Part shown: piece by piece, positions 16,392 through 25,248 of the stretch
How the letters are laid out: every line of letters begins with the position of its first letter
How positions within the stretch are numbered: position 1 is the stretch's first letter
DNA from: Rheinheimera pleomorphica
GTDB taxonomy: Bacteria; Pseudomonadota; Gammaproteobacteria; Enterobacterales; Alteromonadaceae
Assembly: GCF_011634895.1 (NCBI RefSeq)
Contig: NZ_SIRR01000025.1
Coordinates: 62,001-126,000, forward strand
Direction of reading: 5' to 3'
Length of the DNA: 64,000 nucleotides
The notes under the pieces: model-generated
Databases searched by the model: none
What the model saw: the letters and a program-made list of their open reading frames with translations, nothing else
Told to the model about the DNA's origin: nothing
Program-made: the position numbers and the translations under genes

Positions 16392-17827
16392 GGCATGATC
16401 AGCAAGTGCAGTTGATTGCGCTGTTGCTCGGCCTCCTGGCTGTCAAACGGCAATACCAAGTCATCTTTACCATCAGCGTTTACATCCATCACCTGCACCC
16501 GGCTGGCATCGCGCGGCAACGTTAGTTTAAAGCGTTCTGCGCGGCGGCTAAACAGGCGCTTAGTTTCATGCTGATACACCTTGAGCTGCTCTGTGCCTTC
16601 TCCCACGAACAGCGATTTATGCCCACTGCCTTGTGTATCGGCCAGTGCAAACAGCGGCATATCGTAGCGCAAGTTGCCTATGCTGACGTCGATGGTCGCT
16701 TGTTGGCGAAAATCGGCTTTTTGCGGATACTGTCGCTGCGCATTGAGTAAGTAAAAATCGATATCTAAGTTCGCGCTGCCACGCAGCAACACCCGAATTA
16801 TAGTACCGACACCAAAATGGGTGCTGGGAATATAAAAATCCTTGCGACCATCGGCATTAAAATCCTCTATCACCACATCTATCGGTGAGGTATCGGTGGT
16901 AATAAAAGTATCCGGCTCAGGATTAAAGCTCAGCCCCTGTTCGCTTATGCGACCAAAATGAATACGAAAGCTGTTATTGCGCTCCAGCGCATCGGCCAGC
17001 TGCTCGCGGTTAATCACTAAATCGACGATGCCATCGCCGTCAATATCGCTAACATCACGCAGCGTATCAATGTTCTGGCCGTTATAGCTGCGCCCGGCAT
17101 CATTGCGCTGATCGGCTTCCTGCTCAGTCGACAAGCCTACCGGCCAGTTTGCAACGACAGGCTCAGGGTTAAAGCTGCCATCAGCTTGCTGAATAAACAG
17201 CTGAAACTTACCGTCTGCGACAAACAGTAGATCAGGCCGCTTATCGGCATTAACATCTGCAATAAAATGCCGTCTTGGTGTGTAATCCGGGCTGCTACGC
17301 CAGCTACGTACCTGGGCAGGTAGTTGCAGTGCATAATGCACAAAGCCACCATCGGGGCGCTGGCGGAATAAATGACTGTGCTGAAAATCGGGCAGCAAAA
17401 AGTCACTTAACCCTGAACCTAAATCGACAACAAAATCAGCTTCACGCAGGCGGTTTTTATCCAGCACCCGGTAGATAGACTCACTTGAGATAATACGCTG
17501 CGCATAGCTGCCATCAGCGCTTAATACGCTGACACCACCTAACCCTAAAAATACCAGGGTCTGCCCTGTTTTACCGGCCAGCTTTGCCTGGTTAAAGTAC
17601 TGTGCATCGTCCGGGATCGGCAGCATGCGGCTAGTATAATCGGTTAAATCCACCAAGCTGAGCCAGCGGGCAAACTGACTAAAACCGGATACTGCAAGTT
17701 GTTTATTGTCTGATAAATGCACCAGACTACCGTTTGGTGGATGAGGCAAACTGATTTTATTCACCTCAATCGCAGCTAGGCTGGCAGAACTAAGCAGCAA
17801 CAGCAAACAACAGACGATAATTTTCAC
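16388..17827 (-). CDS. Secreted FG-GAP/VCBS repeat protein
   Basis: 479 residues with a Sec signal peptide (cleavage after SLA near residue 18). At least four calcium-binding FG-GAP loops are visible: DVNADKRPDLLF, DIDGDGIVDLV, DFNADGRKDFY and DVNADGKDDLVL. This suggests a beta-propeller that binds calcium outside the cytoplasm. The family is found in periplasmic and surface proteins of marine gammaproteobacteria with no known activity. It lies 80 bp downstream of a solute-binding protein gene on the same strand, so they may share a transcript. Confidence 0.8.
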   Translation of the reverse strand: MKIIVCCLLLLLSSASLAAIEVNKISLPHPPNGSLVHLSDNKQLAVSGFSQFARWLSLVDLTDYTSRMLPIPDDAQYFNQAKLAGKTGQTLVFLGLGGVSVLSADGSYAQRIISSESIYRVLDKNRLREADFVVDLGSGLSDFLLPDFQHSHLFRQRPDGGFVHYALQLPAQVRSWRSSPDYTPRRHFIADVNADKRPDLLFVADGKFQLFIQQADGSFNPEPVVANWPVGLSTEQEADQRNDAGRSYNGQNIDTLRDVSDIDGDGIVDLVINREQLADALERNNSFRIHFGRISEQGLSFNPEPDTFITTDTSPIDVVIEDFNADGRKDFYIPSTHFGVGTIIRVLLRGSANLDIDFYLLNAQRQYPQKADFRQQATIDVSIGNLRYDMPLFALADTQGSGHKSLFVGEGTEQLKVYQHETKRLFSRRAERFKLTLPRDASRVQVMDVNADGKDDLVLPFDSQEAEQQRNQLHLLIMP

Positions 17828-17907
17828 TGATGGATTAACCTATGCAAAATAGTTAAACAGGGTTAACGCACAATAAACGCTTTTGGTTCAGTGCGATAGT
17901 TGCCTGG

Positions 17908-18672
17908 CTAAAAACCTTGCCGTATCTGCTCCACTTCTCCGCTCTGTCGCATTTGCTGCCAGTGCACCGCTAATTCCTGATACAGCTCATTACTGACTGC
18001 GTTACGGCTAACGGCAAAGTACACCGGGTTTTCATGCACCACAAACAGCTTTACATAACGTTGCGCCAAATCAGGATGCAGCAACAACTCATCGATAATG
18101 GCTTCGTCTTCTAAAGTCGCCACTACTCTGTCGGAGGCCAGCATAGCAAGTTTTTGCTGGTTGCCAGAGGCATAAAACAAACGAAGGTTTAACGACGGAT
18201 CTTGCTGTAGCAGCTGCTGCCACTGTGGACCATAGTAAGCGCCTTCAGTTACCGAGATTAAGCCAGGCCGGCTTAACAACTGGAATACATCGTTGACACT
18301 ATGCTGCAGTTCTTGCCGACCAACCACGACCATGCGCTCGATATGGTGAGGTCCGATAAAATAACTAAACTGCGCACGTTCTGGCGTTTCGGACATACCG
18401 ACCATAATACTGACTGAGCCATCTTCGAGCATTTTCACCGCCCGCCCTGCCGGCAGTGACAGTCTTTTCAGCTGACAACCGGCCTTCGCCAATAAAGCCT
18501 CCAGTAATGCATAAGATTGCCGTGATGTCGCAGTAGCATTGTGGGAACCGGCAGCGGTGCTTTGCTGTTCAGACTCTACGCGCACACTCAGCTGACAAGC
18601 GCTTTGCTGCGCCGCAGCGGGCATTGCAAACAGCAATATAAGTAGCAAGATGGCAGTTTCAGTTAACCGCAT
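17908..18672 (-). CDS. Periplasmic substrate-binding protein, SBP_bac_3 family
   Basis: 254 residues with a signal peptide (cleavage after AAA about residue 21) and the two-lobed type 3 solute-binding fold, recognised by LEDGSVSIMVGMSETPERA, IGPHHIER and a C-terminal QMRQSGEVEQIRQG helix. No ABC permease or ATPase is nearby, which is common for alteromonad members of this family that may act as ligand sensors or as orphan binders. The ligand is unknown; polar amino acids are typical for the family. Confidence 0.75.
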   Translation of the reverse strand: MRLTETAILLLILLFAMPAAAQQSACQLSVRVESEQQSTAAGSHNATATSRQSYALLEALLAKAGCQLKRLSLPAGRAVKMLEDGSVSIMVGMSETPERAQFSYFIGPHHIERMVVVGRQELQHSVNDVFQLLSRPGLISVTEGAYYGPQWQQLLQQDPSLNLRLFYASGNQQKLAMLASDRVVATLEDEAIIDELLLHPDLAQRYVKLFVVHENPVYFAVSRNAVSNELYQELAVHWQQMRQSGEVEQIRQGF

Positions 18673-18802
18673 TAGTCAATGCTCTTGTTAACAATTAACC
18701 TCACTATAGCCCTGCCAGTGCCCGCCAGCAAGGCCGTATTTGCCGCCATAAAAAAGGCCAGCGAAATGCTGGCCTGATACTAAAATGGCTTAGACTAACG
18801 GC

Positions 18803-19606
18803 TTAACGGGCGTTAGTGCTTTCAAAGATTTTATCAGCCGATGCCGCAACAAAACCGGTGTACAGCAAGCCGTTAGCCAGCGGATAACGGCGGGCAAACT
18901 CGTAGAAGCAGCTGGGGATAGTCGCTACCGTATCGCTAAACTGCACCGGGTGTAAGTCGGCCAGGGTTGATGACTGCTCTAAATACACCTCTGGCGTGCC
19001 TTTAATCTCGCCACCTGAGGTATTCAGCAGGAAGCCGGCGTCTTTTAGCGCGCTGTTGACCTGCTGCAAGGTATCAAAGCTGTGTAACTCGTTCACGCTT
19101 ACCGTAAAGTGATTCGCGCGATAGCCCCAGGCCGCGACCCAGGCGGCGTATTCGCTCTCTGCCAGCAGCTTTTCATAGGTCGCCTGGCTTACCTGCCAGT
19201 GCGTACCGCTGTACAGGAAGTTATCAGCAGTTACCGCCTCGGCCGGAATTTGCTCAACCAGGGCGGTGATGGTATCACGCAGGTAAGCGGAGCATTTATC
19301 CAACAGCAGCTCAGAGATAAACACCTTTGGCAGGCTGCGATCCGGGTGCTCATAGTGCTTGGCGTAAAGCTTTTTCGCTTCAAAATGGTACTCACCACAC
19401 TCTTCATAGCCCAATGCTTTAAAGTGCGCGGCCAGTTTTTCCAGCCCAACTTTTTCCAGATTAAAAGTACGCAACGCGATATGATCGTTAATCACGTCGT
19501 CCTGCTGCGAACTGCCAAGTAACTGGTGTACTTTTTTGGCAGAAGGAGTTACGGCTACATAGTCTTGCCACAAATTGGCAAACAACACTTTTACATCAGT
19601 ATGCAT
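18803..19606 (-). CDS. DUF1338 protein, 2-oxoadipate dioxygenase/decarboxylase-like (short form)
   Basis: 267 residues of the DUF1338 fold. The first metal-ligand His is in DHIALRTF (His42), and the FTVSVNELHSF segment fits the second His region. The long characterised homologue HglS of Pseudomonas putida turns 2-oxoadipate into 2-hydroxyglutarate in lysine breakdown; short forms like this one are not characterised to my knowledge. It follows astA by 42 bp on the same strand, with an AAGGCGG ribosome-binding site, so it is probably the third gene of an ast operon. A dioxygenase-like role in arginine or lysine catabolism is an inference. Confidence 0.8.
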   Translation of the reverse strand: MHTDVKVLFANLWQDYVAVTPSAKKVHQLLGSSQQDDVINDHIALRTFNLEKVGLEKLAAHFKALGYEECGEYHFEAKKLYAKHYEHPDRSLPKVFISELLLDKCSAYLRDTITALVEQIPAEAVTADNFLYSGTHWQVSQATYEKLLAESEYAAWVAAWGYRANHFTVSVNELHSFDTLQQVNSALKDAGFLLNTSGGEIKGTPEVYLEQSSTLADLHPVQFSDTVATIPSCFYEFARRYPLANGLLYTGFVAASADKIFESTNAR

Positions 19607-19648
19607 TTTTATCCGCCTTTACATTACACGTTATTACTTGTTTGGCCC

Positions 19649-20677
19649 TCAGGCCTTGTCCAATACGATAAATCTTGCCAGGTCGCCATCGCGCAGGCGC
19701 AGTGTAGCGGCAAACTCACTACTTAGCAGCAGTTGCTGCTGATCTGCATCAAACTTTGCGTTTTTACTAAAGCTGGCACGAAAGCCCTGCAGCTGCGTGT
19801 TAGCCACAGCCAGGGTTTGCTCGCCTTGCACCTCAGTGATTTTAACCGGTACTTTTTTGCTGGCCGCCACGGATTTAATCTGACTTAAACGCGCCTCAAC
19901 CGTTGGGCCGGCATCAAATAAGTCGATGTAACCGCGATGGGCGAAGCCTTCGTTCTCCAGCATGTTAAGCGCTGGCTTGGTGTTTTGATGCACCTGGCCA
20001 ATCACCTGCTGCGCACACTCGGGCAATAAGCCTACGTAAATAGGATGGCGCGGCATCAGCTCGGCAATAAAGGCTTTTTTACCCACCCCAATTAAATGAT
20101 CGGCAGTGGGAAAATCGATGGTTAAAAACAGCTTTTGCAGCCAGTGCCAAAACGGTGGCTGGCCGTCGCTGTCCGCCGCGCCGCGCATTTCAGCGATGAC
20201 CCGGTCGCTAAAACGCTCAGGGTATTCGGCCATAAACAAAAACCGCACCTTGGATAAAAACCGGCCGGCATGATTACGCCGGTAGCTTTCGCGTAAAAAC
20301 AGCGTACAAATCTCTGAGGCGCCGGTGTAGTCATTACACAGCGTCAACGTTTTTAGCTGGTTAAAGACATTAAGCTCAGCGCTGTGGTGAATGACGGTAT
20401 TTTGCTGAAAATGATACAGCGGCGTACTTAACCCCACTGCAGCTTCAATGCCGGTGGTGCCAACGATTTCACCCGTTTGCGTATCTTCCAGCACAAATAA
20501 ATAGCCCTGATCGCCCGGGCCATCTACCTCGGCAGCAAAGCTGTGCTCAGCATGGGCAATTTTTTGCTGCAAACGCGCATCGTTAACCGGCAGCGAGGTA
20601 AAACCCGCGCCGGATTCAATGGCAATTTGCTTAAGTGCAGCAAAATCCGCTGCCGTTATCGGCCGGATCACTAACAT
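19649..20677 (-). CDS. astA: Arginine N-succinyltransferase
   Basis: 342 residues, the usual AstA length. Family phrases are present: MLVIRPITAADFAAL, LCTLFLRE-type SEICTLFLRESYRRN, LSKVRFLFMAE, PPFWHWLQKLFLTIDF and NEGFAHRGYIDLFDAGPT. It transfers succinyl from succinyl-CoA to arginine, the first step of the AST pathway of arginine degradation. The start codon is 3 bp after the stop of astC, and its ribosome-binding site AAGGGC lies inside the astC end, so translation is coupled. Confidence 0.95.
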   Translation of the reverse strand: MLVIRPITAADFAALKQIAIESGAGFTSLPVNDARLQQKIAHAEHSFAAEVDGPGDQGYLFVLEDTQTGEIVGTTGIEAAVGLSTPLYHFQQNTVIHHSAELNVFNQLKTLTLCNDYTGASEICTLFLRESYRRNHAGRFLSKVRFLFMAEYPERFSDRVIAEMRGAADSDGQPPFWHWLQKLFLTIDFPTADHLIGVGKKAFIAELMPRHPIYVGLLPECAQQVIGQVHQNTKPALNMLENEGFAHRGYIDLFDAGPTVEARLSQIKSVAASKKVPVKITEVQGEQTLAVANTQLQGFRASFSKNAKFDADQQQLLLSSEFAATLRLRDGDLARFIVLDKA

Positions 20678-20680
20678 AAT

Positions 20681-21946
<1,266 letters not shown>

Positions 21947-22002
21947 TTAAAATGTGCCCCTATTATATTGGTCAGCCATGTCATATTGCAGTATCATTAT
22001 CA

Positions 22003-22025
22003 GCAATTTTACCAATCAAAATTGC
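22003..22025. promoter_or_regulatory. Perfect inverted repeat, candidate operator
   Basis: GCAATTTT and AAAATTGC form perfect 8-bp arms around a 7-bp spacer, ending 24 bp before the Lrp/AsnC start codon in the divergent region with astC. Lrp-family proteins bind partly palindromic AT-rich sites of similar size, so autoregulation and control of astC are plausible (inference). Confidence 0.5.
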
Positions 22026-22049
22026 AATTTAACGAATGGAGTTAGCAAA

Positions 22050-22478
22050 ATGATAAGCAGGGAAGATGAAAAGCTGTTAGCGGTACTCAAGCACAATGCC
22101 CGGGCCAGTATTTCTGATTTAGCCCGGATGCTGGATTTATCGCGCTCTACGGTACAAACCCGCATCGCCCGTTTAGAACAAAGCGGCGTGATAAAAGGTT
22201 ACTCGGTAGATTACGGTGAAGATTATCTGGCGTCCCTGGTATCGGCCCATGTCAGCATTAAGGTGCGGCAAAAGTTAACCGCCAAAACCAACGTTGAATT
22301 AAAGCAAATTCCGCAGGTGTCGGCACTATATGCTATTAGCGGCGAGTACGACCTTATCGCCATCGTGCAGGCACAAAGCACCGAGCAGCTTAGCCATATT
22401 CTGGACGATATTGGCAATTTAGACGGTGTAGAGCGCACCAACTCGTCAGTCATCCTGGAAACCAAGTTTAAGCGCTGA
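22050..22478 (+). CDS. Lrp/AsnC family transcriptional regulator
   Basis: 142 residues: an N-terminal winged helix-turn-helix (ISREDEKLLAVLKHNARAS, then LDLSRSTVQTRIARLE) and a C-terminal RAM ligand-binding domain with YAISGEYDLIAIVQ. Members bind an amino acid and assemble into octamers on DNA. The frame extends upstream to 21954, but the ATG at 22050, preceded by GGAG at 22038-22041, is the family-consistent start. It is divergent from astC-astA, which makes it the best candidate regulator of the arginine catabolic genes. Confidence 0.92.
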   Translation: MISREDEKLLAVLKHNARASISDLARMLDLSRSTVQTRIARLEQSGVIKGYSVDYGEDYLASLVSAHVSIKVRQKLTAKTNVELKQIPQVSALYAISGEYDLIAIVQAQSTEQLSHILDDIGNLDGVERTNSSVILETKFKR

Positions 22479-22482
22479 AAAT

Positions 22483-22510
22483 GGGAGCAGAGGGCTCTGA
22501 CCCTGCCCGC
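22483..22510. repeat. GGGTCAGAGCCC-type hairpin, possible terminator
   Basis: The sequence GCAGAGGGCTCTGACCCTGC folds into an imperfect hairpin followed on the plus strand by GCATTTTT. It may terminate the Lrp-family gene. The core GGGTCAGAGCCC (minus strand) resembles a short motif dispersed in many proteobacterial genomes; that comparison is from memory. Confidence 0.4.
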
Positions 22511-22514
22511 ATTT

Positions 22515-23345
22515 TTAGCCTGATATTTTGCGTGGCAGCGGTTTAGGCCGGAAATAGTCGGTATTGTGATAAAAACCGTTGTCGTTATTCGCCTGATACC
22601 AACCCGGCACCCCCAGCACCGGCAATGGCGTTAACTGCGTTTGGTCTAACAGTATGCCGCCGTTAATTTGTGCTAGCAGCAGGCTGTCCAGATAGCGATA
22701 AACCTCGCTGACAGGCCACTGGCTAAAACCGTTTGGTACTTCAACAAATACCGCCTTGGCCGTTAACCCGATAAAAGGTGCCGTTGCCATTTCATAGATG
22801 GCATGGCCAAAAATGACCGGCCTGATATACTGCCACCAGTCAGGGCGCTGCGTGACAAAACTGTGTTGCCACTGATGTTGGCGCAGCAACTGCGCATGTT
22901 CGACAGCGCCTGGCTCAAGGCATAACACCACACCGCACTCATCTAGCAAAGTGAGTTTATTACGCAGCTTACTGCGCTGCTTAGAACCATGGGTCTTGAT
23001 CTCTGCGATATGCAGTTTGTTTAACAGCGCTTTAGTCTTCGGAAACAAACACCAAATTAAAGCACCAAAAAAGTCGTGCCAGTTGTCTTTACGGGTCGGC
23101 ACCTGAGCGGTTGCATAAATATACTCTTCATAATAACGGCCATCTGCACTGAGCGCGTCGTTGTCAACAAAACTGACTGTTATTTGTGCTGCAATGCGAT
23201 TAAGCCAGGCTACGTCTGGCCATTGCGCTAGCCGGTCAAAACTAAAATGATGGCATAAATCAGCAAATATTGGGTTACTACGTAATAAGTGAGTGCTCCA
23301 ATCTTTTGGAGGCGTAAAGCGGGTTTTTACGTCAGTTTTTTGCAT
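22515..23345 (-). CDS. DUF3025 family protein
   Basis: 276 residues from the ATG at 23345. The diagnostic DUF3025 phrases are RYYEEYIYATAQVPTRKDNWHDFFGALIW, read in two parts (RYYEEYI and RKDNWHDFFGAL), FPKTKALLN, LLDECGVVL and VIFGHAIYEM. The function is unknown; no signal peptide or membrane segment is seen. The frame runs open to 23447, but the extra 34 residues look non-homologous and have no ribosome-binding site. It is convergent with the Lrp-family gene and divergent from asnB. Confidence 0.8.
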   Translation of the reverse strand: MQKTDVKTRFTPPKDWSTHLLRSNPIFADLCHHFSFDRLAQWPDVAWLNRIAAQITVSFVDNDALSADGRYYEEYIYATAQVPTRKDNWHDFFGALIWCLFPKTKALLNKLHIAEIKTHGSKQRSKLRNKLTLLDECGVVLCLEPGAVEHAQLLRQHQWQHSFVTQRPDWWQYIRPVIFGHAIYEMATAPFIGLTAKAVFVEVPNGFSQWPVSEVYRYLDSLLLAQINGGILLDQTQLTPLPVLGVPGWYQANNDNGFYHNTDYFRPKPLPRKISG

Positions 23346-23524
23346 AAGTCGTCTGTTCTGTTGCTGCAGCTGAAAGTCCTCAACTGGAATTACTTGGCAA
23401 AAGCGTGAAAAAGCACTTGCAATTTTACCATGGCATGGCACATTCAAGGGGTGCGTTTAGACGTACATACTGCCAAACAATGTGGTTCAACTACGTTTTA
23501 TCAAATTAATTAATAGAGGTTATC

Positions 23525-25189
23525 ATGTGTTCGATATTCGGGGTGCTTGACATCAAAACTGATGTTAAAGCCATGCGCCAGCAGGCGCTACAGTTATCCA
23601 AGTTATTACGTCATCGCGGGCCAGACTGGTCTGGCGTGTGGAATAACGACAATGCCATTTTAGTGCACGAGCGCCTGGCGATTGTAGATACTGAAAATGG
23701 TGCCCAACCTCTGATCAATGATAATCGAAATCACATTCTGGCAGTGAATGGCGAGATCTACAATCATAAGCAGCTCGAAAAGGGCCTCGGTAGCCCCTAC
23801 CCATTCAAAACCCGCTCAGACTGTGAAGTAATATTGCCACTATACCTGGAGCATGGCGCAGCTTTTATTGACATGCTACAGGGCATGTTTGCATTTATTT
23901 TGTATGACGCCGAGCAAAACCGCTATCTGATAGCACGCGATCATATCGGCATTATCCCGTTGTATTACGGTTACGATGAACACGGCCAGTTGTTTGTCGC
24001 CTCAGAGCTAAAAGCGCTGGTACCGGTGTGTAAGCAAATAAAGGAATTTCCACCAGGACACTACTTTGACAGCAAAGTGGGTGAACTGCGCCAATACTAT
24101 CAACGCGACTGGCAACGCTATCAGGCGGTACAAGACAACCCGGCCAGCTTACCTGAGCTTAAAGCCGCACTGGAGCACAGTGTAAAAAGCCATCTGATGT
24201 CAGACGTGCCTTATGGCGTGCTGTTGTCCGGTGGATTGGACTCGTCGTTAATTTCGGCTATCGCCCAGCAATTTGCCAAACGCCGGGTTGAAGATGATGA
24301 CCAAAGCGAAGCCTGGTGGCCGCGGCTGCATTCTTTTGCTGTCGGCCTGGCCGGCTCGCCGGATCTGATTGCCGCGCAAAAAGTAGCCGATGCCATAGGT
24401 ACAGTGCACCACACTGTGCATTTTACCGTGCAGGAAGGTTTAGATTCGCTGCGCGATGTAATTTACTTCCTGGAAACCTACGACGTTACCACCATTCGCG
24501 CCTCTACCCCCATGTATCTGATGGCGCGCAAAATTAAAGCCATGGGCATTAAGATGGTGTTATCCGGCGAAGGCTCAGACGAGCTGTTTGGCGGCTATCT
24601 GTATTTCCATAAAGCGCCTAACGCTAAAGAGTTTCATGAAGAAACCTTACGTAAACTGGCGCGCTTACATATGTTTGACTGCAACCGCGCTAATAAAGCG
24701 ATGTCGGCCTGGGGTATTGAAGCCAGGGTACCTTTTTTAGATAAGAACTTTATGGATGTGGCGATGCGCTTAAACCCGCAGGCTAAAATGTGCGGTGGCG
24801 GCAAAATGGAAAAACATATTTTGCGTGAAGCCTTTGACGGCGTGTTGCCGGATGAAATTTTATGGCGCCAGAAAGAGCAGTTCTCAGACGGTGTTGGCTA
24901 TAGCTGGATTGACAGCTTAAAAGCCCATGCTGAAAAAGAAGTGACCGATCAGCAAATGGCCACTGCCAGTTTCCGCTTTCCGGTGAATACGCCAGATAGC
25001 AAAGAAGCCTATTACTATCGGGTGATCTTTGAAGAGCATTTCCCGCACGCTGGTGCTATTGCCTGTGTACCGGGTGGTAAGTCTGTCGCCTGCTCAACAC
25101 CTGAGGCCTTGGCCTGGGATGAAAAGATGGCCCAAATGACCGACCCATCAGGCCGTGCTGTACGCGATGTACATACCCAAGGTTATTAA
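23525..25189 (+). CDS. asnB: Asparagine synthetase B, glutamine-hydrolysing
   Basis: 554 residues, the size of E. coli AsnB. The N-terminal class II glutamine amidotransferase domain has the nucleophile Cys2 (MCSIFGVLD) exposed after Met removal, then HRGPDWSG and RLAIVD. The synthetase domain shows the PP-loop LLSGGLDSSL and LSGEGSDELFGGY, and ends with KSVACSTPEALAWD-type sequence. It makes asparagine from aspartate, glutamine and ATP in the cytoplasm. An AGAGG site precedes the ATG. A terminator follows. Confidence 0.97.
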   Translation: MCSIFGVLDIKTDVKAMRQQALQLSKLLRHRGPDWSGVWNNDNAILVHERLAIVDTENGAQPLINDNRNHILAVNGEIYNHKQLEKGLGSPYPFKTRSDCEVILPLYLEHGAAFIDMLQGMFAFILYDAEQNRYLIARDHIGIIPLYYGYDEHGQLFVASELKALVPVCKQIKEFPPGHYFDSKVGELRQYYQRDWQRYQAVQDNPASLPELKAALEHSVKSHLMSDVPYGVLLSGGLDSSLISAIAQQFAKRRVEDDDQSEAWWPRLHSFAVGLAGSPDLIAAQKVADAIGTVHHTVHFTVQEGLDSLRDVIYFLETYDVTTIRASTPMYLMARKIKAMGIKMVLSGEGSDELFGGYLYFHKAPNAKEFHEETLRKLARLHMFDCNRANKAMSAWGIEARVPFLDKNFMDVAMRLNPQAKMCGGGKMEKHILREAFDGVLPDEILWRQKEQFSDGVGYSWIDSLKAHAEKEVTDQQMATASFRFPVNTPDSKEAYYYRVIFEEHFPHAGAIACVPGGKSVACSTPEALAWDEKMAQMTDPSGRAVRDVHTQGY

Positions 25190-25200
25190 CCGTTTTTAGA

Positions 25201-25229
25201 AAAAAAGCCACTCAGTTGAGTGGCTTTTT
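25201..25229. terminator. Bidirectional terminator between asnB and the RND operon
   Basis: AGCCACTCA and TGAGTGGCT are perfect 9-bp arms with a 2-base gap (effectively a 4-6 base loop), flanked by an A-run on the left and TTTTT on the right, so it can end both converging transcripts. Confidence 0.85.
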
Positions 25230-25248
25230 ACATTCAAACTTCTAGCTA

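Noticed and set aside
23346-23447. N-terminal extension of the DUF3025 gene
   Set aside because: The additional residues lack family resemblance and a ribosome-binding site; the ATG at 23345 is preferred.
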